Assembly: GCF_947179165.1 (NCBI RefSeq)
Contig: NC_077245.1
Location: 51,217,286-51,281,285 of the forward strand
Length of the DNA stretch: 64,000 nucleotides
Direction of reading: 5' to 3'
From: Solanum dulcamara
Lineage: Eukaryota > Streptophyta > Magnoliopsida > Solanales > Solanaceae
Numbering within the stretch: the stretch's first letter is position 1; every line of letters starts with the position of its first letter. Shown in pieces: positions 46,901 through 59,399 of this stretch. A program made the position numbers and the translations under genes. The notes beneath the pieces are model-generated. The model saw nothing but the letters and a program-made list of their open reading frames with translations, made no database searches and was not told where the DNA came from.

Positions 46901-49121
46901 ATTCTCCCAATCCTTGAAGAATAAGTTAAAGATTCCAAGAACCTAATCCAAGTTTGACTTGGTTTTCATTTGTGCGTCGGCCTCCTTTGTTTTTCTCCTA
47001 TTTCCAATGTTCTTTTCATGTGTGCAATTATTGTAATATTTCCATCTTGATTTCTTGTTCCTTGATCTATGTGATTAGCTGGAATCCCAATTCCTCAAGG
47101 AATCCTTCATGCACTTGGAATTTGCTTTGTGCTTGATCAACAGTCTTCAGTAGTATCCTGTGAAGGATCTAGCTCCTTCGCTTCTTGCAGTGTACTTCTG
47201 TAGTCAGATCTTGCAATAGACATGTTAAGGAATTGGTTCTTCAGTAGTCTTTGTCATAAACACTATCCGTTGTTATTTGAGACATGTTTAACATCCAGTT
47301 CTTGCATCATGTTTTTCATGTTTGTTAATCATCAAAACTCCATATGTGGCATAGCTCATGACTCCAAGCTCATAGCTCAACATGACTGATCTTCAATTAT
47401 CACCATAAAGTTTCTGAATTACTCTATCTCCTATCCTATACTTTAGCCCTTTCCCTGAATTGAAGCTTCAGTACTATCATAATAGTAAATTATTTGAACT
47501 GAATATTGTGGCCCTCTTGCTCATGAGATAATAACTTTGGGGCACACATGATTTCTTCTCAACTTGTATTTGAAAAATGATTATGCATCTCTTCCAACTT
47601 TTAGTTCCGTTTTTTTAATTTATGAAGTGTAACCTTGATATTGCAGGCTAATTTGAGTTGGAACATTTTATGTTGTTCTAGAAGAGAGTGTTAATTGTTG
47701 TGAATGTAGTTACATCAGTTACCACAGCTAATATTAATTCCATTAAAGTGAAATATTTTGGACTTCTCAACAATGAAAGTGGATTACCTGCAATCGTGTT
47801 CAAGTAATAATCATTAAATTAACTATTCAAATATGGACTCAACTAAAACGAGGTATTTTCAATTGTGTTATAATAAGTGGAGAAGTTATTTAAAAAAAGA
47901 TTGGTGAAGTATCAATTCTCTTGGGCATATCTGTATTGGATTCATTTGTCCAGAATTTGATTTTCAGGCAAATAGTGAGCATCCTATTGCAAAAGCAGTT
48001 GTGGACCATGCCAAAAAGTTACGCCTGAATCACGGTGCTGAAAATGAATATCACCCTGAGATAGAAAACTTTGAAGTGCACACTGGAGCTGGTGTCAGCG
48101 GAAAAGTTGGAGAACGGAAAATCCTAGTTGGAAACAGGAGGCTTATGCATGCTTTCAATGTCCCAGTAAGCAGTGAAGTTGATAACTACATTTCAGAGCA
48201 TGAACATCTTGCTCGGACTTGTGTCTTGATTGCCGTGGATGAGAAAATAGCTGGGGCTTTTGCTGTGACTGATCCTGTAAAGCCAGACGCTGCACATGTT
48301 GTTTCTTTTCTCCACTCAATGGACATCACAAGTGTCATGGTGACTGGTGATAACTGGGCGACAGCAAGAGCAATAGCAAGTGAAGTGGGAATTCAGATGG
48401 TGTTTGCTGAAACAGATCCTCTGGGAAAAGCTGATAAGATTAAAGAACTGCAGGCAAGATTTTCTCTCCTCTTTCTTAATAATATGCACATTTTTATCAA
48501 GATTCATGATTAGCAGTTGATGTAGTGCACGTTGTTTGTCTACTAATGGCTATTGTTTGCTGTAAGTCTGATGCTATACGGTTTCATTTTGAGGATGGTT
48601 TGCAATTGCTAGGAAGAAACTCCAGACTTTAATCATGTGTGTGCACAAATAGTTGTCCATTTGAGGGAAAATTCTTTAACAGATCCAGTATGCTCAACTT
48701 GCTTCTAATTTCTACATCTTTGATGCAGTTGAAAGGCACTCCTGTTGCAATGGTAGGAGACGGGATAAACGATTCCCCAGCACTCGTTGCAGCTGATGTT
48801 GGGATGGCAATTGGTGCAGGCACTGATGTAGCTATAGAAGCCGCTGATGTTGTTCTCATCAAGAGCAACCTTGAAGATGTTGTCACGGCATTAGATCTCT
48901 CTAGAAAGACAATGTCACGTATCAGGCTCAATTATGTTTGGGCACTCGGATACAATGTGCTTGGCATGCCAGTTGCTGCTGGTGTCTTATTCCCCTTCAC
49001 TGGAATCCGTTTGCCCCCATGGCTTGCTGGTGCCTGCATGGCTGCTTCTTCCATTAGCGTGGTCTGTTCATCACTGCTGCTGCAGTCTTATAAGAAACCT
49101 CTTAATACTCGAGTCAATTAA
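40912..49121 (+). CDS. HMA5: Copper-transporting P1B-type ATPase, HMA5-like (8 coding exons)
   Basis: Predicted exons: 40912-41169, 41791-42536, 42652-43123, 43238-43405, 43960-44214, 44576-44698, 47968-48453 and 48729-49121. They give 966 residues (Arabidopsis HMA5 is similar, ~1000). It uses ATP to move Cu(I) across a membrane. Two metal-binding HMA domains carry CxxC (CASC 47-50, CTSC 121-124); a third (~residues 150-205) has lost it. Then come membrane helices, TGE 479-481 (actuator), CPC 596-598 (ion path), DKTGT 640-644 (phosphorylated Asp), SEHP 677-680, GDGIND 846-851 and a C-terminal MAASSISVV. All catalytic motifs are present and no stops interrupt the spliced frame. The leader intron is 39620-40881. 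Introns are GT-AG except the last (48454-48728), which is GC-AG. HMA5 family members act in root copper detoxification and xylem loading; the orthologue assignment is inference (HMA5 rather than RAN1/HMA7, by overall wording). Confidence 0.93.
44795..44900 (+). mobile_element. tRNA-derived SINE head in intron 6 of the copper ATPase
   Basis: An A box (TGGTCTAGTGG, 44808-44818) and a B box (GATTCAAACCC, 44859-44869) are spaced as in a pol III promoter, and the rest does not fold as a full tRNA. Hence a SINE head rather than a tRNA gene. The 3' end is unclear. Confidence 0.65.
45766..46090. repeat. Inverted pair of copia gag fragments
   Basis: 45766-45907 (minus-sense gag) and ~45945-46088 (plus-sense gag: [11 protein letters not shown], then [10 protein letters not shown]) are inverted copies separated by ~37 bp, giving a long hairpin in the intron. 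Confidence 0.8.
46468..46703. mobile_element. Stowaway-type MITE (236 bp)
   Basis: Ends CTCTCTCCGGTCCAATTTAT and (reverse complement) CTCTTTGTTCCAATTTATAT, flanked by TA at 46466-46467 and 46704-46705. Inserted in the copia LTR of intron 6. Confidence 0.88.
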
Positions 49122-50708
49122 GTTTTTTTAAATAATCACCATTGTTGTATTTAGTGTTTCTTAATATGTGACCCTTGTCAGCTACTTTATAGTGAACATC
49201 TTACAAGTAAAACTTTTGATAAGGTGTTTTATCATTATGTTTCTGTTGCTACTTGCTAAGTATTACATGCCTACTGGTATGTATTGGAGTCCATCTGTAC
49301 CAATTCTTTTTTTTAATCTGTCCTATAAAAGAATGTCACTTTTCTATAATTAGAATAACTTAACTTTAAAATTATTTACTTATCTTTAATGAAATGATTT
49401 ATAGTTGGGGAAATTTCGCAAATAACCACTATAATAAACTTAATTAGGCTCCTTAGTATAGTTTGCATATTTACGAGCTGTAGTTATAGTTTAAGTTGCA
49501 TTGTTTGTATAATTCGCGGGTTTGTATAATTTGCAGCTACATTTGTATAATTGAGTTATTTTTGTATAAATTCGAAATAACGAATTTATACAAACACAAA
49601 CATATGAACTTTAAATAGTTATACAAAATTACATTATACAAAAGATATACTAATTTTGAATTATACAAACGTGAACCGTAATTAACACTAAATGTTAGTG
49701 GTGAATTGTAAATTAGCTTAACTATAGCTATATTAACTAATTAACTAGTATATATTTGTTTATTCACATAATTTTTCCTTTATACTTACATAAATATATC
49801 ACGTAAATTAGGACCCAGGAAGTAACAATTTAAGCTTTTGCACAACAAGAAAGTCGATTTGAGGACTTTATTAGGCAGTGCAAAAATATGTGTATAAAAT
49901 TAGGTAACTTATTAAGTAATTAACAAATACATTATCTTCATTAGTTATTGAGTACAATAATATCATAGATTGATCCTTTCACAGAAGGAGGGTTTTTCAA
50001 AGCAAAAGAAAACACAGCATTTTATGCAATTATAAGGATAGTACCTCTAGTAGGCTTAATCTCCTGTGTTATCATTATCGTCTTCAATTTTTAAATTTAG
50101 GAGATGAAAATGTTGGGAAAAATAGCATGCACAAATAATATTCGTGAATCGCCATATATATAATAGCAATAAAAACAGAACGCTAAAGTATGGATAATTG
50201 ATCAGAATAAAAAAAACGATAATGATACTGTGATTTTTACGAGAAAAAAACTTTTGAATAAGTGAAAAAACTATGGGCCAAAAGAACAATTGATCTCACT
50301 ATAATAAGAAATTTTATATTTTGTATCATTTGAATAAAAAAGAGAAAATCTTTAAAATGACAATCATTTGGCCATAATTAGAAATAGTTAGGGTATTTAT
50401 AATTTATCGGAGTGATGTTTCAATGCAGATTCCACTCCAGTTATAGCTAATGTTTGAGATGCTAAGCAACAACAAAATGAATTCTTTCTCTCCTCTATCT
50501 CCGTCTCCCTCTTTTTATTATGTATTTTAATCTCTCTGTTTTTATATTTCTGCCATTTTTTTCTATATTTCTACACTTTTTGAGATATCAAATGACTGTA
50601 TTTATTGTATTCATATGTGTATTTATGTTGTATCTTCTCTCTTCCTCTCTCACCCCCTCCCTCTCTTTTTGTATTTTATATTTCCACTAGCCCAGTCCGA
50701 AGCCAAAA
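49122..50708. other. Downstream region of the copper ATPase, with a possible MITE at ~49408-49745
   Basis: Start of the 3' UTR, then AT-rich DNA. 49408-49745 is rich in TTTGTATAA blocks with a hairpin (ATTCGAAATAACGAAT core at ~49569) and has the look of a short non-autonomous element, ends unclear. 50490-50690 is CT-rich. No gene seen. Confidence 0.45.
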
Positions 50709-51796
50709 GAGCAACAAAAAATTTTAAAATTTTCAAAATGACATGTCTATTTTGGATGATACCAAAATGGTAAAGGTGCATGGCGATTTGCGCCGCCGTT
50801 AACGGCATTAAAGTAAGTCGCACGTCGTTGTGCGCCTTATAATTCGCACAACGATGTGCGACTTACTTTAAGTCACATCAACCGCTAATTTTTCTTTTTC
50901 CCCCTTTTAATTAATTCCTTTTTTATATAATAATAATTAAAATGTAATGATTTCCCCTTTTCCCTTCATTGTCTTATTTTCCCACATTCTACTAAAATAA
51001 TTCAAATTATTTTCATAAAATTATTATTTTATATAGTAGTTAAAATTATTTTCATGCGTAATTTAATAAAAACTATGGTTAATAATTTCTCTAAAACTTC
51101 GGTTTTGTTTTGTTCTTCAAAGTATACATGCAGCATTGGATTTACGTCAATATTACTTAGCCCAACTATTTTTATTAAAGAAATAATGTTTCAATGTCAT
51201 TTTATTGAAGTCAAAAATGATTTTTGTTTGACTTCAATAAATTTTTGATCGACTATAGAATAAAAGTAGAATTTTATATTATTTTATTTTAAATATTTTT
51301 TTTGAAAAGGAAGATGCGATCATACGACGAAGTTAATAAAATAACTATAAATTACAATAATTAAAAAATTAAAATATAATAACACATATTTTAGTCATAA
51401 CAAGAAAAAATAAAGATATAATTTTTGCATACTATAAAAAAATTTAACCATAATTTTAATTACTATAAAAAATAATAATTTTATGAAAATAATTTAAATT
51501 ATTTTAGTAGAATATTGGAAAATAAGACAATGAAGGGAAAAGGGAAAAAATAAATCATTACATTGTTATTTTTTTTTAGTTATTATTATATAAAAATGAA
51601 TTATTTAAAGGGAAAAAAGAAAAGGAAAAAATAGTGGCTAATATGACTTAAAGTAAGTCGCATGACGTCATGCGACTTACTTTTAACGCTGTAAATGACG
51701 TCAATGATAAGATGCAAATCACCCTGCACCTTTACTGTTTTGGTATCATCCAAAATTGACATGTCGTTTTGAAATTTTTGAAAAAATTTATTGCTC
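50709..51796. mobile_element. Fold-back element (~1.09 kb) with subterminal hairpins
   Basis: The arms 50709-~51040 and ~51465-51796 are inverted copies (GAGCAA start; shared TTTTGGATGATACCAAAA and GTAAAGGTGCA blocks). Each arm has a strong hairpin: 50811-50868 (24-bp stem, one mismatch) and 51650-51683 (34-bp perfect palindrome). No coding capacity and no clear target duplication. Probably a MULE-like or other fold-back transposon; superfamily not assigned. Confidence 0.8.
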
Positions 51797-54066
51797 AACT
51801 CTCCATTAGTCTCTCTTTTTATATATCTTGAGGTGTCAGACATGTATAAAAATAAAAAGAAATAGAAATGTGAAAGGACAAAAGTTGTGTAAGGAGAAAA
51901 TAAGTCCATTGAAATTATGAAAGGTTAAGGCAAGAGCAACGTCCTAAAGTACATCTTAAAAGGCAATCTCCAAATTCAATTTGATATTTGCTTTGTCAAA
52001 GTTATATACCAACTTTCCTTTTCGTTCTTTTCACGCGGAATACAATTTCCACACTACGCAAATACTCCTTTTCCCACATACCAAACGCCTCACATCATAT
52101 TCACTTTCAATTCCCGTTTTAATTTATTTATTTGAATTTGATTTGACATAAAAATAATAATTTCTTTTAATCTTGTAATATTAAATAAAATATATATTTT
52201 TAATTTTATGATCTTAAGTATGTCACATAAAAATTAAAATTTAAAAGTTGTTAAAAAGCTAAAAAGACATTCACTTTTAAATATTCTAAAAAAGAAATTA
52301 AATGGAAGAAATATTTGATAAGAGATAAATAATGGCGAACACTTCTAGAAAAAAATAGTATTTGAATTTCAAGATGGAGTGGCTGCCACAAATTTTAATG
52401 CCCAACTTGTGGCTTTTGACCCGAAATATAATTTAAGCCCAAATTATTAATAATTTGTAGTCAAATTATAAAATCTCATTATTCCTTCTCTCTTTTAGTC
52501 AGCATAGTTTATAGTCAAATTATTCTTCCTTCTCTCTTTTAGTCGCCTGAGGCCGCTGAGGGAGTTTGAATTGATTTAAAAATTGATTAATTTAAATATT
52601 TTATATAATTTTTTTGAAGTATAAAATAAGTTAAAATTTATTTTTAAGAAATCAAAAGTTAAAAGTTGGTCCCCTTCTTCTATTATTTTTTTTTTGGCTT
52701 AAAACTTAAAAGTCATTTATGTTTGATCAACAATTTTATTTTTTACCCTAATATATTTTATAATCCCCATATTATCCTCCTTCAATTATTTTCTTCCGGT
52801 TTTTTTTCCTTCTATATTATGTTCCCATTCTTTTACTTTTTTTCTTATTAATTATTTGTGGTGAAGAAGAAATATAATCATTATTATTTATAAATGTAAT
52901 TTAAAAAGTATCTCAAATTTTTATGTACTTTATCAAAATTATATATTTAAAAATTAAAAATAACTTACACATATAAATTAACTTATATAATCAATTTATA
53001 TTGAAGTTGAATTAAAATATAAATTAATCTTACTTCAATTTATTTTAGAAATGAATTTATAATAATTAGTATTTATAATGTTTAACAACTTTAAGGGTAT
53101 TTCAAAGATTTTGACAAAAAAAGTGCTTAACAATATTTGTGTACCAAATACATCAATAATTGTTTTCCAGCTTAGGCACTTTAATTGCTTATTTTGAAAA
53201 TAAATTTCATGCACTTTAAAGAGTGCTTTTAAAGTATTTTTTAAAAGCCACTTTTTTTCCAACCAAACCAAACGGGCTCTTAAGCTCTTATGCTTCTCCT
53301 TCTCTTTTCTCGCCTTCTCACTTCTTCTATCCATCATTGATCACCGTTGTATACTTTCTTACTTTTTCACTGTAGTGAACACCAACATATTACCTTCTTT
53401 TTCCTTGCATTTTTTTGGTGATATACTTCTATTTCACGTAAAAATAAAAATGCTTATCTTCTCTATATATTTCGATCAAAATACAGCGATGGCTGACACT
53501 TTACTTCACTTGTTGTCCATTTTCAGTTATATTACATACTATCATCAATTATCCTCATATGTTCATCACCTTCGATTTTCACTGCATATTTATCAACACC
53601 AGACACAACAATTATTATCGGTCGCCTCCTAGCTACACCAACATCGATCGCTATCACCAACCACCAATCACAATTATTATTACTACTAGCTTTTAAAATG
53701 TAATTTCTCAAAAAAATCATTTTTATATCATATCCTGTAAATTTTATATTTCTAATATCTTCTATTTATTATTAATTCAATTGAAGTCTATAAGTATTTT
53801 TAATTAAAACAAATAATTGTAATTGAGATACTAAAAAACAAGCAGTCTTTATTTAATAATTAAATCTAGATTTTATAATCTAAATAAAAATAAATATGTT
53901 TTTTTTTTCAAATTAATCAAATAAATAAATTTCAAACGCAGTAAAACCTAAATGAAAGAGGTCGTAAAAAGGAATCATGCGCCCGCGAAGTAGGGATTAA
54001 AAGTCAAATTCCTACCAAAAAAATATTGGGAAAATAGGTCGAAGAAGCAGCGACCCCAATAACCAA
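51797..54066. other. Intergenic DNA with a possible TIR element at 52558-53279
   Basis: No gene seen. 52558 starts GAGGGAGTTTGAATTGATTT, and the stretch ends at 53279 with CCAAACCAAACGGGCTC. These are weakly inverted and resemble the GAGCCCGTTTGG...CCAAACGGGCTC element at 60419. No target duplication was found. The open frame at 53375-53632 has no domain. Confidence 0.4.
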
Positions 54067-54077
54067 TATATATATAG
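54067..54077 (+). promoter_or_regulatory. TATA box of the ADP/ATP carrier gene
   Basis: ATATATATATAG about 110-120 bp before the leader-intron donor (54187). A CT-rich leader (54100-54170) follows, as in many highly expressed plant genes. Confidence 0.6.
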
Positions 54078-54614
54078 CAGTGTTGCCTTCGCCGTTTCAA
54101 CTCCTTTCACTCCTCTTTCTCATCATCATCATCCTCTCCTCGTTCTTCTCCTCTCCATCATTATTCTCGAGGCGAGTCGAACGCAGGTATGTTTCTCTCT
54201 TTCTCTAATAATGCCTACATATATATATCGTTTTGATTTTATTTTTTTCAGAATTTTTTTTCTCTCTGTTTTGTTTATTATATGTATTCATTTTACTGTT
54301 TTTAGCTTTTTTCTGATTAGATCTGTTAAATTTAGTGATTTTTTGGTTTTTGTAACGTTTCTGTGTACTTCGTGGAGATCTGCTTTTGTTTTTGCCAGAA
54401 CTGTGATTTTGTTTAGCAGATCTGCTTTCATTCTGATCTTATCTGTATTTTTCAATGCTTTTTAGGTGTGGATGACTGTTTTGAATGTTGAGTCTGCAGA
54501 TCTGGTTAACGAGTTGTATTGCTATGTTCATATTGTGTTCTTTCATTGTGCTGCTCCATAGTCAAACGTATAGTGATATTTGTGTGATTGTGGTTGACTA
54601 GGGTTGACTAGTCA

Positions 54615-54792
54615 CTGAGTTTAAGAAAGAACAATTTTTGAAATATGTGATCTTAAACAAGTTATATATATGTTTGTACGGCTATAAATCATCTAATTGA
54701 TAATATGAGAATTAAATTGCTTTTCATTATAAGAAATGTGACAGATTAGAAAGGAAATTCTATCAACAACATAAATTGGGGCGGAGAGACTA
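54615..54792. mobile_element. Decayed Stowaway-type MITE in the carrier's leader intron
   Basis: Shares the order TTTTTGAAAT, then TGTGxTCT, then GGCTATAAATCAT, then AACATAAATTGGGGCGGAGAG with the MITE at 46468-46703. The left end is decayed. Confidence 0.6.
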
Positions 54793-55620
54793 ATTTCATT
54801 GCTTAAATTTTATTAATGAATTGTGAGTTGATCCATGTTGAATTTAGCATTAAGTCTGTCTTATATTATATGAATATAGAACTCAATTAGTGCCGGTATG
54901 CTATGCATATTGTTAGTACTTTGTGCACAAAGATGTTGAGTGTTATTCTGAAATTGATTCATTGCAAGTGATTCACTATTTGTTTTGGGATTTTTTCCCC
55001 GTAGGATTGGAAAGTAAAGATTATAATTTCAATCTTTATGTAGGGTGGACCAGTGTGATTATTGATCTCTGCACTTAATGCAACTTTTTGTTGCAATTCC
55101 AGATAAAGCTTCTTGTTTATTATTTGAATTTGTGCTAATTATGAAATTTATGCTTTTTGTGTGAAGTTGGTTGGTTGAGCTCTTAATGCCCATTTTCTAG
55201 CCTAAAATATTTTGAGATGTTACTTGAACCAGATTTATCATGTGCTTTAAACTTTAAATTTTGAGTTAAAAGTTTTGCCCACTTATTTGCTAAGTAGAGT
55301 TCAGAATAGTGGTGGCTGTTGACATTTCTAAGGCAGCAAAGGAATTGCCATTTCAAATGGTGGGTAAATGTGAAAATACCATGATTATTAATTGATTGAG
55401 TAAAGTTTTTAAGTTTGTGTTGGGGTATATATTGTGATTGGATGGATGGTCCAAATTGTTGATCGTGCAGCTCATCAGATGAATGATGAGAACTCCTAGT
55501 ACTTATGGCAGCAGTTTTTTGTACTTTGCTGGATTTATGGACAGATTCTGTCAGTGTGAAGCTTAAATAGAGAGATCTGACTCGTGCTCAATTTGTGCAG
55601 GACTTTTGTTTAACGTTGCA

Positions 55621-57249
55621 ATGGCAGATATGAACCAGCACCCAACTATTTTCCAGAAGGCAGCCAACCAGCTGCACTTGAGCTCAAGTCTATCCCAAGA
55701 TGTCCATGCTCGCTCTGGGGGCATTCAGCCTGCTCTTTACCAGAGGCATTTTGCTTATGGCAACTACTCCAATACTGGACTGCAGAGAGGCCAAGCCACT
55801 CAGGATCTATCATTGATCACCTCAAACGCCTCACCTGTCTTTGTGCAGGCTCCTCAAGAGAAAGGATTTGCAGCTTTTGCCACTGACTTCCTCATGGGTG
55901 GAGTTTCTGCTGCTGTATCAAAGACTGCTGCTGCCCCTATTGAGCGTGTGAAACTTTTGATCCAAAATCAAGATGAGATGCTCAAGGCTGGTAGGCTCTC
56001 AGAACCATACAAGGGAATTGGTGATTGTTTCGGGAGGACAATTAAGGATGAAGGTTTTGGATCTTTATGGAGAGGAAACACTGCTAATGTTATCCGTTAT
56101 TTCCCCACTCAGGTTTACCATTTGTCTTCATTTTGAGGGCTGAAATTTATGCATCAAAGATATATGCAAATTCACTGTTCTGTTTGTTTAAGTTGAGCAT
56201 TGACTGACTGATACTCTGTCTTATACAGGCCCTGAACTTTGCATTCAAGGACTACTTCAAGAGACTCTTTAACTTCAAAAAGGACCGTGATGGCTACTGG
56301 AAGTGGTTTGCTGGCAACCTTGCATCAGGTGGTGCTGCTGGTGCTTCCTCTTTGTTCTTTGTCTACTCCTTGGACTATGCTCGTACCCGTCTTGCTAATG
56401 ATGCCAAGGCTTCAAAGAAGGGAGGTGAGAGGCAGTTCAATGGTTTGGTTGATGTCTACAGGAAGACACTCAAATCTGATGGAATTGCTGGACTATACCG
56501 TGGATTCAACATTTCATGTGTTGGTATCATTGTTTACCGTGGTTTGTACTTTGGAATGTACGACTCCTTGAAGCCTGTCCTCTTGACAGGAAACCTGCAG
56601 GTTAGTGTTTTTAAAATTGGCTTCGCTCTGCTAGTTCATGACTTTATGCTATTCTGAATAGTCTGTTGCTGTGTCATACCATATTGTTGTTGGTCTTGCA
56701 ATTTTGTTGTTTGTATATATCCTTAAATGTTTTCATGTTGGAGATGGATGTTTAGGACTTATAGAATTCAGTATATTTGGTTAAAGATTGTCAATTTCAG
56801 CTGATTTTTTCATGTTCCTTGAGTTGTTTGCCAGAAAGTAGATAACTGCAATTGATTGAGTTTCTTTTTGTGAGAGTTTACATGGATATGGATAAATAAA
56901 CTTCTAGTATAAAAAACTAGAATGTCTGACCCTTGTATGGTGCTGTATACAGGATAGTTTCTTTGCTAGCTTTGGACTTGGTTGGCTCATCACCAATGGT
57001 GCTGGTCTTGCTTCTTACCCAATTGATACAGTTAGAAGAAGAATGATGATGACATCTGGTGAGGCAGTTAAGTACAAGAGCTCGCTTGATGCATTCACCC
57101 AGATCGTTAAGAATGAGGGAACCAAATCTCTGTTCAAGGGTGCTGGTGCTAACATCCTCCGAGCTGTTGCTGGTGCTGGTGTGTTGGCCGGATACGACAA
57201 GCTTCAGGTTCTTGTTTTGGGAAAGAAATACGGATCTGGTGGTGCCTAA
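55621..57249 (+). CDS. AAC: Mitochondrial ADP/ATP carrier (3 coding exons)
   Basis: Exons 55621-56112, 56229-56600 and 56953-57249 give 386 residues. The leader intron is 54187-55600. ATG 55621 ([13 protein letters not shown]) is chosen; an upstream in-frame TTG at 55606 is not a start. The protein exchanges cytosolic ADP for matrix ATP in the inner mitochondrial membrane. An ~80-residue N-terminal extension, typical of plant carriers and removed on import, is followed by three ~100-residue repeats with carrier signatures PIERVK (106-111), SLDYAR (211-216) and PIDTVR (311-316), and the ADP/ATP-carrier hallmark RRRMMM (316-321). All splice sites are GT-AG; no defects. Typical length. Very likely a functional housekeeping gene. 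Confidence 0.96.
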
Positions 57250-58501
57250 TAGGTCAGCCTCGTAACATGCTTTTAGAATTAGATGGTGATGAAAATCTTT
57301 TTGGAGTTACATTGGAGGATTCAGTTGGGGAGACAATTATCATTCTTCCTTTTGCCTTTTTGTAATAATTTAAAACCTTAGAGTGGGTTAAAGCACCAAA
57401 ACCCCACACTCGTCTCCCTTGTTGAAGGGTTTTTACTATTTTGTTTGGACGGACCACCTTATTTCAACTGCAGAGTTTACAGATTCTTGATGAATCTTTT
57501 GATAAAATCAAATGCGGATCAGTTTGGGATTAATGTTGTTTTAAGTGTGGCATACATTATTTTGCCTTACCATCTTGTTTTCATACTTTTCTTGTTTGCT
57601 TGCCCTCTGTCTATATACATAATAATGCTCAGGAAGCTTCACATTCGAGCATACAAAACCAGTGTCCGCAGCTATCAATTAGATTTCTCTTGTGATTGGT
57701 CGAAATGGCAGTGGGATTTGAACAGTACACATGAGTCATTGAAGGTTGGATATTTGATCAACTTGGCTACTATTGATCCCCTATTTTCTTCCTACTTGCT
57801 GCATTTATTGTTGCAGAACAGTTTTCTCTGGTATATTCAACTACTCTCTTCATTCTAATTTAGGTGTTGTAGTTTCACTGACACGGAGTTTAAGAGAAAT
57901 CTTTTATACTTTGTGATAAATATTTTTGTGGATATAGATCATGTGTTTTAAGGTCAAATCGTTATTAGTCTTATAAATTGGGACATAGAGAGTACATTTG
58001 TGATTGAACAAGCAGTGGTTCAGCTCTTTGGTACACAAACCCCTATACGATTTTTTTTAGAAACAGCATAATAGGCTCAAACATTGTGGAATTCTGTTTC
58101 TAAATAAGAATCCATAAATCACAAAAAATCTGAATTTTGTTCACTACAATAAAGCTGCATTTTCTAATTAAGTCACTCTTGGTTGTGGGTGATTAAAAGA
58201 AACGAAGTATTTCTGAATGAATAGTGAACATGTCATAAATATTTTTTTCTTATAAATATAAAGAAAATTATTGTAGATAAATAAAGCAAATGTATATAAA
58301 TTAGTGCCTACATGAGCGTTAAAACATTTATTTCTGTCACAGGAAATGAGATTTATCAATATAAATGCACAAAATATAGAACTAACATGTAAATAACCAT
58401 AGAATGGAAGGTTCTCAAAAAAGAAAAAACAAAGAAGAATAAGCATGTAACACGCACATTTGTCAAAATTTCTTGAAAACGTATGATCCATTATACTTTT
58501 A
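57250..58501. other. 3' region of the carrier gene, with a decayed Stowaway piece at 57867-57994
   Basis: Probably 3' UTR to ~57600. 57867-57994 (GTTTAAGAGAAATC, then TATAAATTGGGACATAGAGAGTA) is the remains of a Stowaway-type MITE. The 137-codon open frame at 57445-57858 has no domain and is judged to be 3' UTR. Confidence 0.5.
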
Positions 58502-59285
58502 GGAACGTTTTAGTTTGAATACAAATTATGATGTGATAAGTTATGTTGGATTAATTATGATGAGATAAGTTATGCTGAGATTATTTCTTATTGAGTGTTT
58601 GGTTTATTGTATTCAAAATAATATACATTGCATAAATTTTAAGAATATGTTGTTTGTTTACAAAAATACACTTCACTTTATTTAGCTTTTAATATTTTCT
58701 TTGCAAGCTTTAGTTATTCAATATTCATTCTTAAAATAAAACTTTCATCTTCTTTACCTTAAATATTTTTATGTGTGCATTTTCATGATGTCCGTATGTA
58801 TTTAAAAATAAAACTTTCTTCTTATTTAATTTAAAAATAGAATTTTTATTTTAAATTTGTTAAAGTAAAAAAGAATTTATGAGAAATCAAAATATAAATA
58901 AACATAAGAATTAGTCAAATAAATTTATAAATAAAAATTATATTATATAGTGTAATTTTTTAATAGAAAAAATATGAAGAATTATCATAAAAATAAGAAG
59001 TGAATGTTGTTATATATGGTATTAAAAATAATGTAAATATATATAAATGTGAAAAGTGAGGTATAAAAAACATTTAAAGGGATATATTTGTCATTTACCT
59101 ATTTTATCCCGGAATAAGTTATTCCGAGATTTGTATACCACCAAAGAGGAGGGATAACTTATCCCGGTACTATTTATTAATCCCGGGATAAGTTATTCCA
59201 GACTTATCAATCAAACACCAATTTAAGTGCCACTATAATTTAATCCCAAAATTATTTGGTATTATCCTTCACACCAAACGACCCC
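58502..59285. mobile_element. Tourist/PIF-Harbinger-like MITE, copy 2 (784 bp)
   Basis: Ends GGAACGTTTTAGTTTGAATA and (reverse complement) GGGGTCGTTTGGTGTGAAGG, flanked by TTA at 58499-58501 and 59286-59288. Collinear with copy 1 at 38277-39179 (shared ATTGCATAAATTTTAAGAAT, TATTTTGTCATTT-like and CTTATCCCGG-like blocks). Confidence 0.88.
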
Positions 59286-59399
59286 TTATTTCTATGACTT
59301 ATATAATATATATGAACTTATGAAAATTTGTCCCGTTTTGTTGCGTGCACACACGCATTCATGCATTGTATAGGAATTTCAGACATATTAGCAATTTCT

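Larger units (their letters stand above)
44935..47360 (-). mobile_element. Copia relics filling intron 6 of the copper ATPase
   Basis: On the minus strand: an LTR piece (start TGTTAGCATGTTGGACA near 45172) after a purine-rich tract (TTGAGGGGGGA, 45173-45184). A gag fragment (45770-45477; [19 protein letters not shown], then [20 protein letters not shown]). A primer-binding site (ATTGGTATCAGAAGTGG, 46131-46147). Another LTR from 46146 rightward, end uncertain. No intact frame. They lie in the intron, so splicing must remove them. Confidence 0.7.

Noticed and set aside
57445..57858. 137-aa open frame after the ADP/ATP carrier
   Set aside because: No domain, hydrophobic low-information sequence in what should be the 3' UTR and a Stowaway remnant.
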